A DNA stretch of 44,087 bases from Anaerolinea sp. GTDB lineage: Bacteria; Chloroflexota; Anaerolineae; Anaerolineales; Anaerolineaceae. The stretch lies in the NCBI GenBank assembly GCA_029975965.1, contig JARKOV010000017.1, forward strand, positions 1-44,087, read 5' to 3'. How positions within the stretch are numbered: position 1 is the first letter of the stretch; every line of letters starts with the position of its first letter. The notes below the pieces were generated by a model. That model did not search any database. It worked only from the letters and a program-made list of their open reading frames with translations, and was not told where the DNA came from. Below are positions 7,245 through 16,523 of this stretch, in pieces. The position numbers were made by a program, and so were the translations under genes.

Positions 7245-7289
7245 GCTGCGGCACTCTGGCTAAAGGACCACCAGGAGGGGTGCCGCAGC
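7245..7289. repeat. long-range 10-bp inverted repeat with nested stem
   Basis: GCTGCGGCAC (7245-7254) pairs perfectly with GTGCCGCAGC (7280-7289). Inside the loop, CTGG (7256-7259) can pair with CCAG (7270-7273), giving a nested stem. On the minus strand it coincides with a 16-codon ORF that has a strong ribosome binding site. Confidence 0.45.
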
Positions 7290-7310
7290 CGTACGCTTAC
7301 TACTATCCAT
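7260..7310 (-). CDS. possible 16-aa peptide ORF
   Basis: ATG 7310 is preceded by AGGAGGT (7321-7327), one of the best ribosome binding sites in the window. Sixteen sense codons (MDSSKRTAAAPLLVVL) and a TAG follow. The ORF lies in a 292-bp gap between convergent genes and overlaps a strong inverted repeat. It has its own promoter at 7376-7404. It could be a small protein, a leader peptide or a chance ORF. It is too short for a homology judgement. Confidence 0.3.
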   Translation of the reverse strand: MDSSKRTAAAPLLVVL

Positions 7311-7375
7311 CTTAGACACCACCTCCTTATCCTTAAGATAGCAATCGAATAAGGAACCTCTATTTAATTAGCATT

Positions 7376-7404
7376 AGTATTCCATAATCACCTATCAAAG
7401 TCAA
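7376..7404 (-). promoter_or_regulatory. sigma70-type promoter for the cryptic minus transcript
   Basis: On the minus strand, TTGACT (7404-7399) and AATACT (7381-7376) are separated by exactly 17 bp in a markedly AT-rich island. Transcription would begin near 7369 and run toward the 16-codon ORF. Confidence 0.45.
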
Positions 7405-7456
7405 GTAAGTTGATACAATCTTAATGGAACTGTTAACTTCATCCCAATTTACCTTC

Positions 7457-8245
7457 TTATCGCACGCGTCGTTTCCATTCCTCTTTGAGTTGCAGTTGTC
7501 GAGGGCTTTCAACCGATCCAAGACCCAAGAAATCCACCAGCAAGCGGTTAAACTTGCTGCTTTCATCCAGCATCGGGAAATGCCCCGAACCGTCAAATTG
7601 GATCCCGTGCACCACTTCGGGCAGGCGCATGACAACATCCAGGTCCAGCGCGCCGATGGCCGGATCATTGGCCCCGCCGACCAACAGGCACGAGCGGCAC
7701 ATTCGCTGACCGGCTTCGCGCACCTCCGCTGAATTGAGCCCCTCGATCGAAGAGAGGATCGCCTGCGGATCGGCTTTCGGCGCATCCGCTCTGACGGCAT
7801 CTGTCAGGGGTGATTTATCCAGCAACCAGTCGGCGAGGTCCACCGGGTTGGCGCCGCGCAAACGCGGGTGAATTTTCGCCTGCTCCAGGGGGTAGGAAAT
7901 GGCCATCAGGCGGTCGACGATTTCCGGGTGGCGCAATGCAAACAACACCGCCACCACCGCTCCCAGTCCATGACCGATCAAGGCCACGCGCCCCATTCCC
8001 ATCTGATCCATAAATTGCTCGACCAACCTCACCTGACGGTCCAAGGAGTACTGGCCATGCGTTTTCGCCGAATCGCCAAAACCCCACAGGTCAATCGCAT
8101 AAGCGCGGAACATCGCAGAAGTGGCTTGCATCGTGGGAATCCAGTAGCGCCAGGAGCCGACCCAGCCGTGCAAGAAGATCAACGGCCGGCCGCGTCCCAG
8201 CACTTCGTAATGGACCACCTGCGATTCGAGCAGAACAGCGCTCAT
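7457..8245 (-). CDS. alpha/beta hydrolase-fold protein lacking the nucleophile
   Basis: This 262-aa cytoplasmic protein has the alpha/beta-hydrolase core. The oxyanion loop is FLHGWVGSW, the strand after it ends YAIDLWGFGDS, the acid loop is VGGANDPAIG, and the catalytic-type His sits in GSGHFPMLDE. The nucleophile elbow, normally G-x-S-x-G, reads GHGLG, with a GGA glycine codon where serine should stand. Hydrolysis by the usual mechanism is therefore unlikely. It may act as a binding or scaffold protein or use another chemistry. It is the last gene of the histidine-kinase operon, 18 nt after the CheY-like gene, with AGGAGG upstream. Position suggests a signalling-linked role, perhaps as a ligand-binding component; that is inference. 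Confidence 0.8.
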   Translation of the reverse strand: MSAVLLESQVVHYEVLGRGRPLIFLHGWVGSWRYWIPTMQATSAMFRAYAIDLWGFGDSAKTHGQYSLDRQVRLVEQFMDQMGMGRVALIGHGLGAVVAVLFALRHPEIVDRLMAISYPLEQAKIHPRLRGANPVDLADWLLDKSPLTDAVRADAPKADPQAILSSIEGLNSAEVREAGQRMCRSCLLVGGANDPAIGALDLDVVMRLPEVVHGIQFDGSGHFPMLDESSKFNRLLVDFLGLGSVESPRQLQLKEEWKRRVR

Positions 8246-8263
8246 GCGCCCGCAAGCCTCCTG

Positions 8264-8641
8264 TCAAACCTTGCCAAATTTGATCAACAGCTCGCCCACC
8301 CGTTCGCTCAATTCCATCGGCGCAAACGGCTTTAATAGATATTCGGAGGCCCCAGCTGCCAACCCGGTTTGAATCTCCGCATCCTGGCCTTTCGCCGAAA
8401 GGAAAACCACCGGAATATCGCGAGTGGCCGGATCCGCTTTCATGGCGGTGCAAGCCTCGTAACCGGTCATGCGCGGCATGCGCACATCCATTAAAATCAT
8501 GTCAGGCTGTTCGGCGCGGGCAGCCTCGACGGCTTCAGCACCGTTGCCAACAGCCACGACCTCATGCCCTGCGTACGTTAGAGTAAATTTCACCAGGTCG
8601 CGAATATCAGGCTCGTCTTCCGCTATTAATATTTTTGCCAT
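8264..8641 (-). CDS. CheY-like single-domain response regulator
   Basis: This 125-aa stand-alone receiver domain has all phosphorylation residues: the acidic pair after the first strand (AEDEPD), the phospho-acceptor Asp in ILMDVRMP, the Ser/Thr switch in VVFLSAKG, and the Lys in YLLKPF. It has no output domain, so it must signal by protein-protein contact or act in a phosphorelay. It starts 8 nt downstream of the kinase stop, so it is almost certainly phosphorylated by, or competes for phosphate from, the giant kinase. The hydrolase-fold gene follows 18 nt later. Confidence 0.92.
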   Translation of the reverse strand: MAKILIAEDEPDIRDLVKFTLTYAGHEVVAVGNGAEAVEAARAEQPDMILMDVRMPRMTGYEACTAMKADPATRDIPVVFLSAKGQDAEIQTGLAAGASEYLLKPFAPMELSERVGELLIKFGKV

Positions 8642-8649
8642 GCTAATTT

Positions 8650-11600
8650 CTACTCCAGGTGATTATTTTGGTGAACCGGCAATGTAAACGAGAACGTGCT
8701 CCCCTCGCCACGGACGCCACTGCTGGTAAACCAGATACGCCCGTTGTGCATATTGACCAATGATTTTGCCACGGCTAACCCGAGACCGGTTCCGGCGGTC
8801 GCCAGAACCAGCGGGTGATCGCCCCGGAAGAAGCGCTCAAACATGCGCTGCTGCTCCTCCAACCCAATCCCGATCCCGGTGTCTTGCACATCCACCTGCA
8901 CCTCACCGTTTGAATGGTTGATTTGCAGCGTGACCGTGCCGTTTGGGGGGGTGTAGTTATAGCCATTGCTGACCAGGTTATCGATCACCTGGCGAATCCG
9001 CTCGAGATCACCCGTCACCTTCGGAAGGTCCTCCTCCACTTCTAAACGGAAGGTCATGGGCTTGTTTTCCTCCTGCGAACGCCTCTCGACATCCAGCAGC
9101 ACCTCTTGGGAGATCTCCTTCAAGTCGACCGGCTGCAGGTGGAGCGTCACCCGGCCCGATTCGATCCGTGAAAGATCGAGCAGGTCGTTGACCAGCGCGC
9201 CTAACCGTTCGGTGTTGCTGCGCACGATTTCCAGGAAGTGCCGTTGCCGCTCGGTCAACTCACCGGTCGCTCCCAGCAGCATGATCTCCACATAGCCTTT
9301 GATCGAGGTCATCGGCGTACGCAGCTCATGGCTGACGTTGGCGACAAATTCGGATTTCATCCGGTCGACCTGGACCTCGTGGGTGATATCGCGCAAAATG
9401 GAAACCGTCCCGAGGAATTGCGAGCGCCAAAAAACCGGCGCCAGGTGAACGGCGATCACGTTGCCGTTATCCAGGTCGATCTCGTCGGCGAAATTCTCAC
9501 CCTGAAACGACCCGGCATCCTGCGACCAGCGGTTCACCGTCCGCAACCACTCGGACCCAGACCGGCCCAACAAACCGCCGAACTTATCCAACGTCTTGCC
9601 AACCACCTCGCTGGTTGGTAAGTCCAGAATGCGCTCGGCCGAAGCGTTGAACAGGGTGACTTGCCCGGTGGTATCGGTCACAATCACACCATCGGCCACG
9701 GCTTCCAGGATCGCCCGCGACCGGCTGGATTCGATCTGCTGCTCTCGAAGCATGTTGCCCAAATGTTCGGACTGGTCACGAATGAGATTGAACAGGCCGG
9801 CATTGTTGATCGTGATAGCAATCTGTCGAGCGGTTGCTTCGGCCAGGCTGGTCTGGGCGGCGCGGAAATAGCCAGGGTCGCGGTGAAAGAGCAACAGCGC
9901 TCCCAAGGCATCCTCTCCCATCACCAGAGGCGCCGCCAGCAGGCTGCGGTAAGCAGCTTCTCCTTGCCAATTCTCGTCTTGGGTCACATCCTCGAGGATC
10001 AGCGACCGGCGTGTCGCGGCAACCTGGCGCATCACATTGCGTTCAAAAGCCAGCCCATCTGCCTCGGTCTCTTGAGCACCGACCAGCAATGCACCGGACC
10101 GGTACGGCCTGGCGCTCCCTTCGAGCAACAGGGTCATGCTCTCTTGAGAGCCGAGTGACTCGTTGATCACAGCCAGAGCGCGGTTGAGCACCAGCCCCAT
10201 ATCCAGGCTGGCAGAAAGCTCGCTGATCACCTTGAGTAGCGTCTGAGAATTTTGATGTTCGTGACGCAGCTCTGCGGTTCGCTCTTCGACGCGTCTCTCC
10301 AGGAACTCGGTCAAGTTGCGTGTCTCGTCGAACAGGCGCGCGTTTTGAATGGCAATGGCTGCCTGGTTGCACACGGTTCGGGCCAGCTCGATCTCGGATA
10401 CGCTGAAACGGTGGTACACGTCTTTCTGAATCATCAGCCAGCCATGCAGGGTCGTTCCGGTGATCAAGGGCACGACCAGCAACGAGATGATCCCGCGCGG
10501 CTCGAAATAACTTTCGTACATCGCTGCCAGTTCATCTTCATCCGCCACGCGGTCGGTCGAGAAAATACCGTGCGAATCTTTCAGGCGCTCGAACAAGGGC
10601 GCATCCAGCAGCGCAAACGGCAAAGTGGTCGCCTGGGGCGGCACCTCAGCCTCGAGGATAAATTTATCCCCCGGCCCAAGCATCACGCAAGCCACATGGC
10701 TGGCGTTTGTGGCACTGAGCAAATGCTGCGCAGTCAATTTGAGTATAAATTGAATGTCCAGCGAAGAACCCAGCTCTTCAGATAACTGGTTGAGAAGAGC
10801 CAGGCGGTTGGAGCGCTGATCGAGCTCGCCTGCCCGCCGCACGCTTTCCTCGAACAGGCGCGCGTTCTCCAATGCCCCCGCCGCCTGCCCGGCGAATGTC
10901 GAGGCAGCCTGGATATGTTCGGGCGTGTAAAAGCCGGCTTCGTTCTTTTCCAGAGCCAGCAGGCCGATCACCTCACCTTTAACGATCAAGGGCAACCCCA
11001 GCCATGCCAGGTGAGTCGGCTCAACCAGGCTCGGAAAACGCGGGTCGCCGCGCACATCGCTCACCGCAATCGGCTCCCCGGTGCGAATCATCTCAAGGAA
11101 CAAAGCGCTGTCCTCAACCGCCGCGCTCAGACCGATCCGGCTGGCGTTGTCCTCGAAGCCCTGGGCCGCCATGACCGTGAGCAAATCACCACGCCGCATC
11201 CACAAGGTTGCAGTCTCGAATGCAACGACCGATCCGAGGAGATCGAGCAAGGATCCAATCAGCTCTTCCTGTTTCAGGCTCGAAGTCAAGGTTTCGGAGG
11301 CCAGGGTGAGGTTCTGCAACTGGCTTGCGCGTGCCTCGGCCGCCGAGAACAGGCGCGCGTTGTCCAGCGCCAGCGAAGCCTGCTGGGAGAATGAATACGC
11401 CAGCGCTTCATCTTCCGGTGAAAATGCGCCTTGCGATTCAAAGTTTTCGAGCACCAGCATGCCGCTTACCTGATCACCGAGGCGCAGGGGGAGAATCATG
11501 CAGGCCACCGGTAGCCGCCCCCCGGTTGCCTGGCGATAATGCAGTAAATCGCCAGCAGACAGGTGGTATTGCGAGGCGAATTCCACCTCGTCTACCCGCA

Positions 11601-14600
11601 ACGGCTCCCCGGAACGATACACGCGAGTTAACAATAACGGCGCTTCGCTGCCCAATAAACCGGTTGTGCTGAAAAGGTTGTAATGAATTTTACGGTGAGA
11701 GTCATCATCGACATATCCCACAGATGCATGGGGAACGATCGCGGTGCCCTGCTCGTTCAATAAGCCAACCCATCCCGCCTGAGCATAAGGTAGCGCATTA
11801 CGCACGCTTTGCAGGAGCGCACCGAAGATATCTTCCGGACGCAAGCTGCTCAATTTGAGGCTGAATTCGAGCAGTAAATTGACTTCATCCAACCGGCGCT
11901 TGGTTTCGGATAGCAGGCGCAAATTCTGTAACGCCGTGCTCACCTGGCGGGTGATTTGCTCAAATATTCGGTGATCCTCTTCCAGAAAAGCCCCCAGGCT
12001 GTGTCGTCCACACACCAGCACCGCCGTTGGGTGCAAAGCACCAGACAGGCGCAAGCAAATAAAACTGCGGGCTTCCAAGGCGCTCAGCAGCGGATTGGAC
12101 CGCCATTCGTCGTCATTTTCAACATTGGCAGCCAGCAGCACGCCCACTTCGCGATCGTTATCCTGCAACAGGCGGCGCAGAGGGTTGCGCTGACCCAACA
12201 GCGCATTGGGGTTAGCGCCTTCTGGCATGCTCCCGACCACTTCAACCAGGTGGATACCGGAGGGTGGACGTTCTGCAACCAGGGCCGTCTGCATGGAAAA
12301 GCGAGTTAACAACCCCCGGCAGAGCGCCTGAAGCACGCCGGAGATATCCGCCTCCGCATTGGCTTGGCCGGCGATATCGAGCAGCGAGCGCATTCTCTCG
12401 ACACGCTGGTTGAGGCCCTGCAAGTCGACGGTCTGCTCCAGGTCTTTCCGCAGATATACCGGCAGGTTTTGACGGGCCGCATCGGCGACATGAGCCAACC
12501 CCGCTCGTTCCTTCTCCAGGCGCCCGACCTCCTCCACAAGGGTGGCCGTGCGCCGGTAATTCTCGATCATCAACCCGGCCTGGATCGCGAAAATCTCGAG
12601 CGCCTCGAAAGTCGGCCGATCCGGACGCCTGCCGTCCGATGGCACGTCCACGCTGATCAAGCCGAGGGGCTCGTGTTGAGAATCATACAAGGGAACGAGC
12701 AGGAAGTCATCGACATTCCAGGCGTCCGCCGTGTTCAGCTCGATTTCCTGGGTCACCGGCAGGGTATGGATCTCAGGGGGGATCACCGGCGTCTTATCCG
12801 CCGGGATGTAATAAACGCCGCCGGTCTTGAACTCGGGCAACAGCAAGGAAGATAAACGATCCCAGGGCAGCCGGTGATTTTGCATCTCCGCCCACTGCTC
12901 TGCGGGCAATCCCTCGCCCACCACCCTGCGAAGGAGCTGGTCCTCTGGATCGTAAACGCTGATCACCGCCACCTGGAAAGGCGTCGCCTGCCGAATGGCC
13001 CCGCTGATCGCTGTCAGCGATTGCTCCAGGGGCATCGAAGGGCGCAACATTTGCGTGACCCGCAACAGCTCGGTCAACGTGTCCATTTCACGGGCGAGCA
13101 ACATACTGCGGCGGGCATGCTCCGCCGACTGCGATGCATTGGCCAGCGCAATCCCCGCCTGGATCGCCAATGATTGCAGCGATTCGACCGTCGGATCATC
13201 AAAATGACCCGGCTCCCGGCTGTGCAGCGAGATGATTCCAGCCATGCGATGGCGTTGAAACAGTGGAACCGACAGGCTCGAGCGAACGCCATCGTGTGGT
13301 GGCGCGATCACTTCCGCCAGATAATCCTCCACCCGCGCCGGCAAGTTGCGGTCGAAAACGCGTTGCTCGATCGGTCCCATCTCCTCCGCGCAGCCCGTGC
13401 CGTGCAACATCTTGACCGGAGGAAGCTGGTCTGCAATGGCCGAGGTCTCGAAAAGAAACACCACGCCGCAATCGGCCGAGCTCATCCGCACGGATTCGCC
13501 GTGCAGCGTTTTGAGCAGCTCAGCCGGATCAGCGATGTTCACCAGCTCCCGGCTGACGCGGGTGACGGCGGTCAACTGCTCCACACGCAGACGCAGGCTC
13601 TCGTCGGTTTGCGAGCGCAACACCATCTGCTCAACCGACCCGGCCAGTTGCCCGGCAGCCGTCGCCACCATCTGCACATCGGTGTTGTCGAAGTAGCCAG
13701 GCTGGCGGCTGGCGAACCACAATTCGCCAATCCCCTGGCTGCGGACAACCAACGGCACCACAATGACAGATTGCACCTCCCACTGGTTAAATATGGAACG
13801 ATAAAATGGCACGATTGCCTTGTCCTCGGCGGGCGAACTGGTCAGCAGAGCCCGCTGCGATCCGGTCACCGTGAAAGGAAATTCCGGGTCGTCGACCATC
13901 ATCCGCCGGCTGCGTTCGGGTAAGACGGCGACGTTGCCGAACACCGATGGCTCGTGCAGTTGTAAGAGCGTACCGGGCTGGTCGAGCAAAAAAATGGCTC
14001 CGGCGTCTGCGCGCAGCAGGCGTGCCAGCTCTTGGATGGAATACTGGATGATCTCATCCAGGTTGGCCGCCGAACTTGCCAGGCTGGCGATTCTGCGCAA
14101 AGCTTCGGCGCGTTGGGCGCGGATGCGGGATTGTTGCACCAGGGAGGCGTTCTCAATGATCGAAGCAGTCTGATTGGCGACGATTGTCAGCAGGTGCAGC
14201 TCAGACTGCGTGAAGCCGCCACCTTCCAGGCGGTTGGACGCTTGCAGATAACCCAACATGTGCCCGCCGGAGTTTAACGGAACGAGGACCGTCTCCCTCA
14301 AGCTGGCTGCCTGCGCCACAAACGAAAGCCCCAGCACTTCCCACTGCGGATCGCTGGATGCGTCCTCCGAGATTAGCACATCCTGATCGAGCAGTACCTG
14401 CTCTGCCATGCTGTTGACGGGCACCGCTGCACGGTATAGCTCAACGATCTGGTCGGGTAGTCCGTGGAATGGGATCTGAGCTTCGAGCACGCGTTGCGCC
14501 TCGTTATAGGTCAGGAACCCCAGGATCTCCACCTGGAGCAACGGCGCGATCGAGCCTACCAGGCGCGTGTACAGGCTTTTCGGGTCACGCACCGAGCTGA

Positions 14601-15606
14601 ATGCCTGGGTCAGTTGGGAGAGTCCGCTCAACTCGGCGCTGCGTTTTTGCTCCTGGCGATATATTAACGCGTTATGGATGGCAATGGCGGCCTGACCGGA
14701 TAACAGCCTGACCACCGCCAGGTCTTCCTCACGGTAAGCTTCCGAGGTGCGCGAGGCAAGCTCAAGCGTGCCCACGAACTCCTGTCCAACCAGCAGCGGC
14801 ACGCCCAGGTATGAGCGCATGCCAGGCGTGCGACCTTCGACCGGGCGCACATCAAAATTTTTGTCCACGTCCGGGATCAACAGTGCTTTCCGCTCTCGAT
14901 ACAGGTACCCGCTGTAACCCTCGCCGGGTGAATAGCGCTGCGTCATCTGATTAAGCGCGCGCTCGCTGTTCGAAATCCACGCATAGTGATACGGCACCAG
15001 TTGTTGGACTTCGCTGTCCCAGATGGTGATCTCCAGAAAATCGGCCGGCACCAGTTTTTCGACATTCTCGAGCACGGCTTGTAGTGTTTGCTCAAAATCC
15101 AGGCTGGCGGCAATCGCTGAGGTCAGTTCGTTGAACGTTTGCAGTGTTTGGGCGCTGGAACCCGTTTCCGAGCCGGCCAGCCCGGCAACCAGCTCAGAAA
15201 AGTGCAACGACACCAGCACCAATGGCTCCTGGGTGAAAGCCAGGCGATAAGACCGCCCTTCGACAAAGCGCCCATCCAGAGAAAAGGATTGTTGGCCTTC
15301 CGCCGCACACAGGTGAATAAACGCATCTGCCGGTCGGGCGAGGCGCGCCATGCGCTCCAGGTCGGGCAACTCACCCTCTTGAAGACGAAAAACCTTGCGC
15401 GCGCGATCGTTCAGCGAGCGGACCTTGCCGCCAGCCTGAATGACCAACACGGCGTCCACGAGGTCGCTGGAACGCTCGGCGGGAGCGATAATTTCCAGAC
15501 CTTCAGCCGGGCGAAGACCGGGCACGGCGCGGACGAGCAGGCGGGCTGCCAGAAAAAAAAGCAACCCAATCACCGCAACCACAACGCCTAAGCCGAGCCC
15601 ATCCAC
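8650..15606 (-). CDS. giant hybrid sensor histidine kinase with ten GAF modules
   Basis: This 2318-aa kinase has one N-terminal membrane helix (about residues 5-27), a PAS-like segment (~50-135), ten successive GAF-type modules (~150-1920), a PAS domain (~1945-2060) and a kinase core. The modules share a recurring pattern: an entry helix of the LxxLxxxSxxLxSSLDxxxxL type, and an exit helix ending AIAIxNARLF or a variant. The H-box FVANVSHELRTP places the phospho-His at about 2093. The N-box (DNLVSNGYNYTP), G1 (DTGIGIG), F-box (FERFFRG) and G2 (GTGLGLAV) are intact, so the kinase should be active. No receiver is fused, so the flanking receivers are the likely partners. GAF modules bind small ligands, tetrapyrroles or cyclic nucleotides, but no ligand can be assigned here. 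It lies 17 nt after the GGDEF-type regulator and 8 nt before the CheY-like gene. Confidence 0.9.
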   Translation of the reverse strand: MDGLGLGVVVAVIGLLFFLAARLLVRAVPGLRPAEGLEIIAPAERSSDLVDAVLVIQAGGKVRSLNDRARKVFRLQEGELPDLERMARLARPADAFIHLCAAEGQQSFSLDGRFVEGRSYRLAFTQEPLVLVSLHFSELVAGLAGSETGSSAQTLQTFNELTSAIAASLDFEQTLQAVLENVEKLVPADFLEITIWDSEVQQLVPYHYAWISNSERALNQMTQRYSPGEGYSGYLYRERKALLIPDVDKNFDVRPVEGRTPGMRSYLGVPLLVGQEFVGTLELASRTSEAYREEDLAVVRLLSGQAAIAIHNALIYRQEQKRSAELSGLSQLTQAFSSVRDPKSLYTRLVGSIAPLLQVEILGFLTYNEAQRVLEAQIPFHGLPDQIVELYRAAVPVNSMAEQVLLDQDVLISEDASSDPQWEVLGLSFVAQAASLRETVLVPLNSGGHMLGYLQASNRLEGGGFTQSELHLLTIVANQTASIIENASLVQQSRIRAQRAEALRRIASLASSAANLDEIIQYSIQELARLLRADAGAIFLLDQPGTLLQLHEPSVFGNVAVLPERSRRMMVDDPEFPFTVTGSQRALLTSSPAEDKAIVPFYRSIFNQWEVQSVIVVPLVVRSQGIGELWFASRQPGYFDNTDVQMVATAAGQLAGSVEQMVLRSQTDESLRLRVEQLTAVTRVSRELVNIADPAELLKTLHGESVRMSSADCGVVFLFETSAIADQLPPVKMLHGTGCAEEMGPIEQRVFDRNLPARVEDYLAEVIAPPHDGVRSSLSVPLFQRHRMAGIISLHSREPGHFDDPTVESLQSLAIQAGIALANASQSAEHARRSMLLAREMDTLTELLRVTQMLRPSMPLEQSLTAISGAIRQATPFQVAVISVYDPEDQLLRRVVGEGLPAEQWAEMQNHRLPWDRLSSLLLPEFKTGGVYYIPADKTPVIPPEIHTLPVTQEIELNTADAWNVDDFLLVPLYDSQHEPLGLISVDVPSDGRRPDRPTFEALEIFAIQAGLMIENYRRTATLVEEVGRLEKERAGLAHVADAARQNLPVYLRKDLEQTVDLQGLNQRVERMRSLLDIAGQANAEADISGVLQALCRGLLTRFSMQTALVAERPPSGIHLVEVVGSMPEGANPNALLGQRNPLRRLLQDNDREVGVLLAANVENDDEWRSNPLLSALEARSFICLRLSGALHPTAVLVCGRHSLGAFLEEDHRIFEQITRQVSTALQNLRLLSETKRRLDEVNLLLEFSLKLSSLRPEDIFGALLQSVRNALPYAQAGWVGLLNEQGTAIVPHASVGYVDDDSHRKIHYNLFSTTGLLGSEAPLLLTRVYRSGEPLRVDEVEFASQYHLSAGDLLHYRQATGGRLPVACMILPLRLGDQVSGMLVLENFESQGAFSPEDEALAYSFSQQASLALDNARLFSAAEARASQLQNLTLASETLTSSLKQEELIGSLLDLLGSVVAFETATLWMRRGDLLTVMAAQGFEDNASRIGLSAAVEDSALFLEMIRTGEPIAVSDVRGDPRFPSLVEPTHLAWLGLPLIVKGEVIGLLALEKNEAGFYTPEHIQAASTFAGQAAGALENARLFEESVRRAGELDQRSNRLALLNQLSEELGSSLDIQFILKLTAQHLLSATNASHVACVMLGPGDKFILEAEVPPQATTLPFALLDAPLFERLKDSHGIFSTDRVADEDELAAMYESYFEPRGIISLLVVPLITGTTLHGWLMIQKDVYHRFSVSEIELARTVCNQAAIAIQNARLFDETRNLTEFLERRVEERTAELRHEHQNSQTLLKVISELSASLDMGLVLNRALAVINESLGSQESMTLLLEGSARPYRSGALLVGAQETEADGLAFERNVMRQVAATRRSLILEDVTQDENWQGEAAYRSLLAAPLVMGEDALGALLLFHRDPGYFRAAQTSLAEATARQIAITINNAGLFNLIRDQSEHLGNMLREQQIESSRSRAILEAVADGVIVTDTTGQVTLFNASAERILDLPTSEVVGKTLDKFGGLLGRSGSEWLRTVNRWSQDAGSFQGENFADEIDLDNGNVIAVHLAPVFWRSQFLGTVSILRDITHEVQVDRMKSEFVANVSHELRTPMTSIKGYVEIMLLGATGELTERQRHFLEIVRSNTERLGALVNDLLDLSRIESGRVTLHLQPVDLKEISQEVLLDVERRSQEENKPMTFRLEVEEDLPKVTGDLERIRQVIDNLVSNGYNYTPPNGTVTLQINHSNGEVQVDVQDTGIGIGLEEQQRMFERFFRGDHPLVLATAGTGLGLAVAKSLVNMHNGRIWFTSSGVRGEGSTFSFTLPVHQNNHLE

Positions 15607-15623
15607 GTTGCGTTATCCCCCGT

Positions 15624-16523
15624 TCATTTGACCAATGAATCCTGCCGGCGTTCCTCCGCTGCAAGCTCGGTGATCTCGCGAATGTCTGCGAAGTAGTGCG
15701 AAGTCGGCGAGACAAGGCCAATCGCCAGGGTCATCAACGGGGTCGGTTCGATCTTACCCTCGACATCGGGAGCCAAAATATAGCCTTGTTGCCGGTCCAT
15801 AAAATTGTAGTGGGTGACAATCTCATCTTTAAAGCGCTCTTTCAAACGTTTCTTGACAGCCTCCGCATTGGCTTCGCGCGTGAAGATCACGAAGTTGTCA
15901 CCGCCGGCATGACCGATAAAATCGTTCTGGGTGCCCGCTTCATCCACCACTTCGCCGATTAACATCGCGGTAAACCGCAGCACATCGCCCGCAGCGATGA
16001 ACCCATATACATTCTTGAACGGCTCGAACTGGTTGATGCGCACGTCCAAAAAAGCCCACCCACTCGGCTGGCGAATCGACTGGCGCAACTGGTCTTCGAT
16101 CATCCGTCCAGCCGGCAGGCCAGTTTGCGGATCTGTGAGACTCTCTCGCTCGGAGCGTGATACGGCATTTTGCACGCGCAACTTCAGCTCCTCGATATCA
16201 AACGGCTTGGTAATGTAATCGTCGGCGCCCAATTCTAGCCCTTGCAGGCGGTCGCTTCGCTCATCTTTTTGCGTCAAGAAGATCACCGGGATGTGACTGG
16301 TGCGCGTGGTGGTGCGCAAAGAACGGCACACTTCATACCCATTAATGTCAGGCAACATGATGTCAAGCACAATCAGGTGCGGCATACTCTGCCGGGTCTT
16401 CTCCAGCGCATCTCCCCCGCGCAGCGCCGTTTCAACGTCGTAGCCCTGGCTGGAGAAGTAAATCTTCAACATATTCGAAATGTCGATGTCGTCTTCAACG
16501 ATCAAAAGACGCGCTTTTCCCAT
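15624..16523 (-). CDS. response regulator with degenerate GGDEF output domain
   Basis: This 299-aa protein starts at ATG 16523 behind GGGAGG; the frame runs open to 16598 without a better start. Residues 1-120 are a receiver with the acidic pair EDD, phospho-Asp in IVLDIMLPD, Thr in IFLTQK and Lys in YITKPF. Residues ~130-280 align with a GGDEF fold: DPQTGLPAG at the entry, FLDVRINQFEPF for the nucleotide-binding strand, and GHAGGDNFVIF at the signature. GGDNF in place of GG(D/E)EF makes diguanylate cyclase activity doubtful. It may bind GTP or act as a protein-interaction module. It is the first gene of the operon with the giant kinase and is probably its cognate regulator. Confidence 0.88.
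   Translation of the reverse strand: MGKARLLIVEDDIDISNMLKIYFSSQGYDVETALRGGDALEKTRQSMPHLIVLDIMLPDINGYEVCRSLRTTTRTSHIPVIFLTQKDERSDRLQGLELGADDYITKPFDIEELKLRVQNAVSRSERESLTDPQTGLPAGRMIEDQLRQSIRQPSGWAFLDVRINQFEPFKNVYGFIAAGDVLRFTAMLIGEVVDEAGTQNDFIGHAGGDNFVIFTREANAEAVKKRLKERFKDEIVTHYNFMDRQQGYILAPDVEGKIEPTPLMTLAIGLVSPTSHYFADIREITELAAEERRQDSLVK

Noticed and set aside
7360..7800. 146-codon minus-strand frame crossing the hydrolase 3' end
   Set aside because: Most of it is a shifted frame of the hydrolase; only the last ~30 codons are in the AT-rich gap and show no support.
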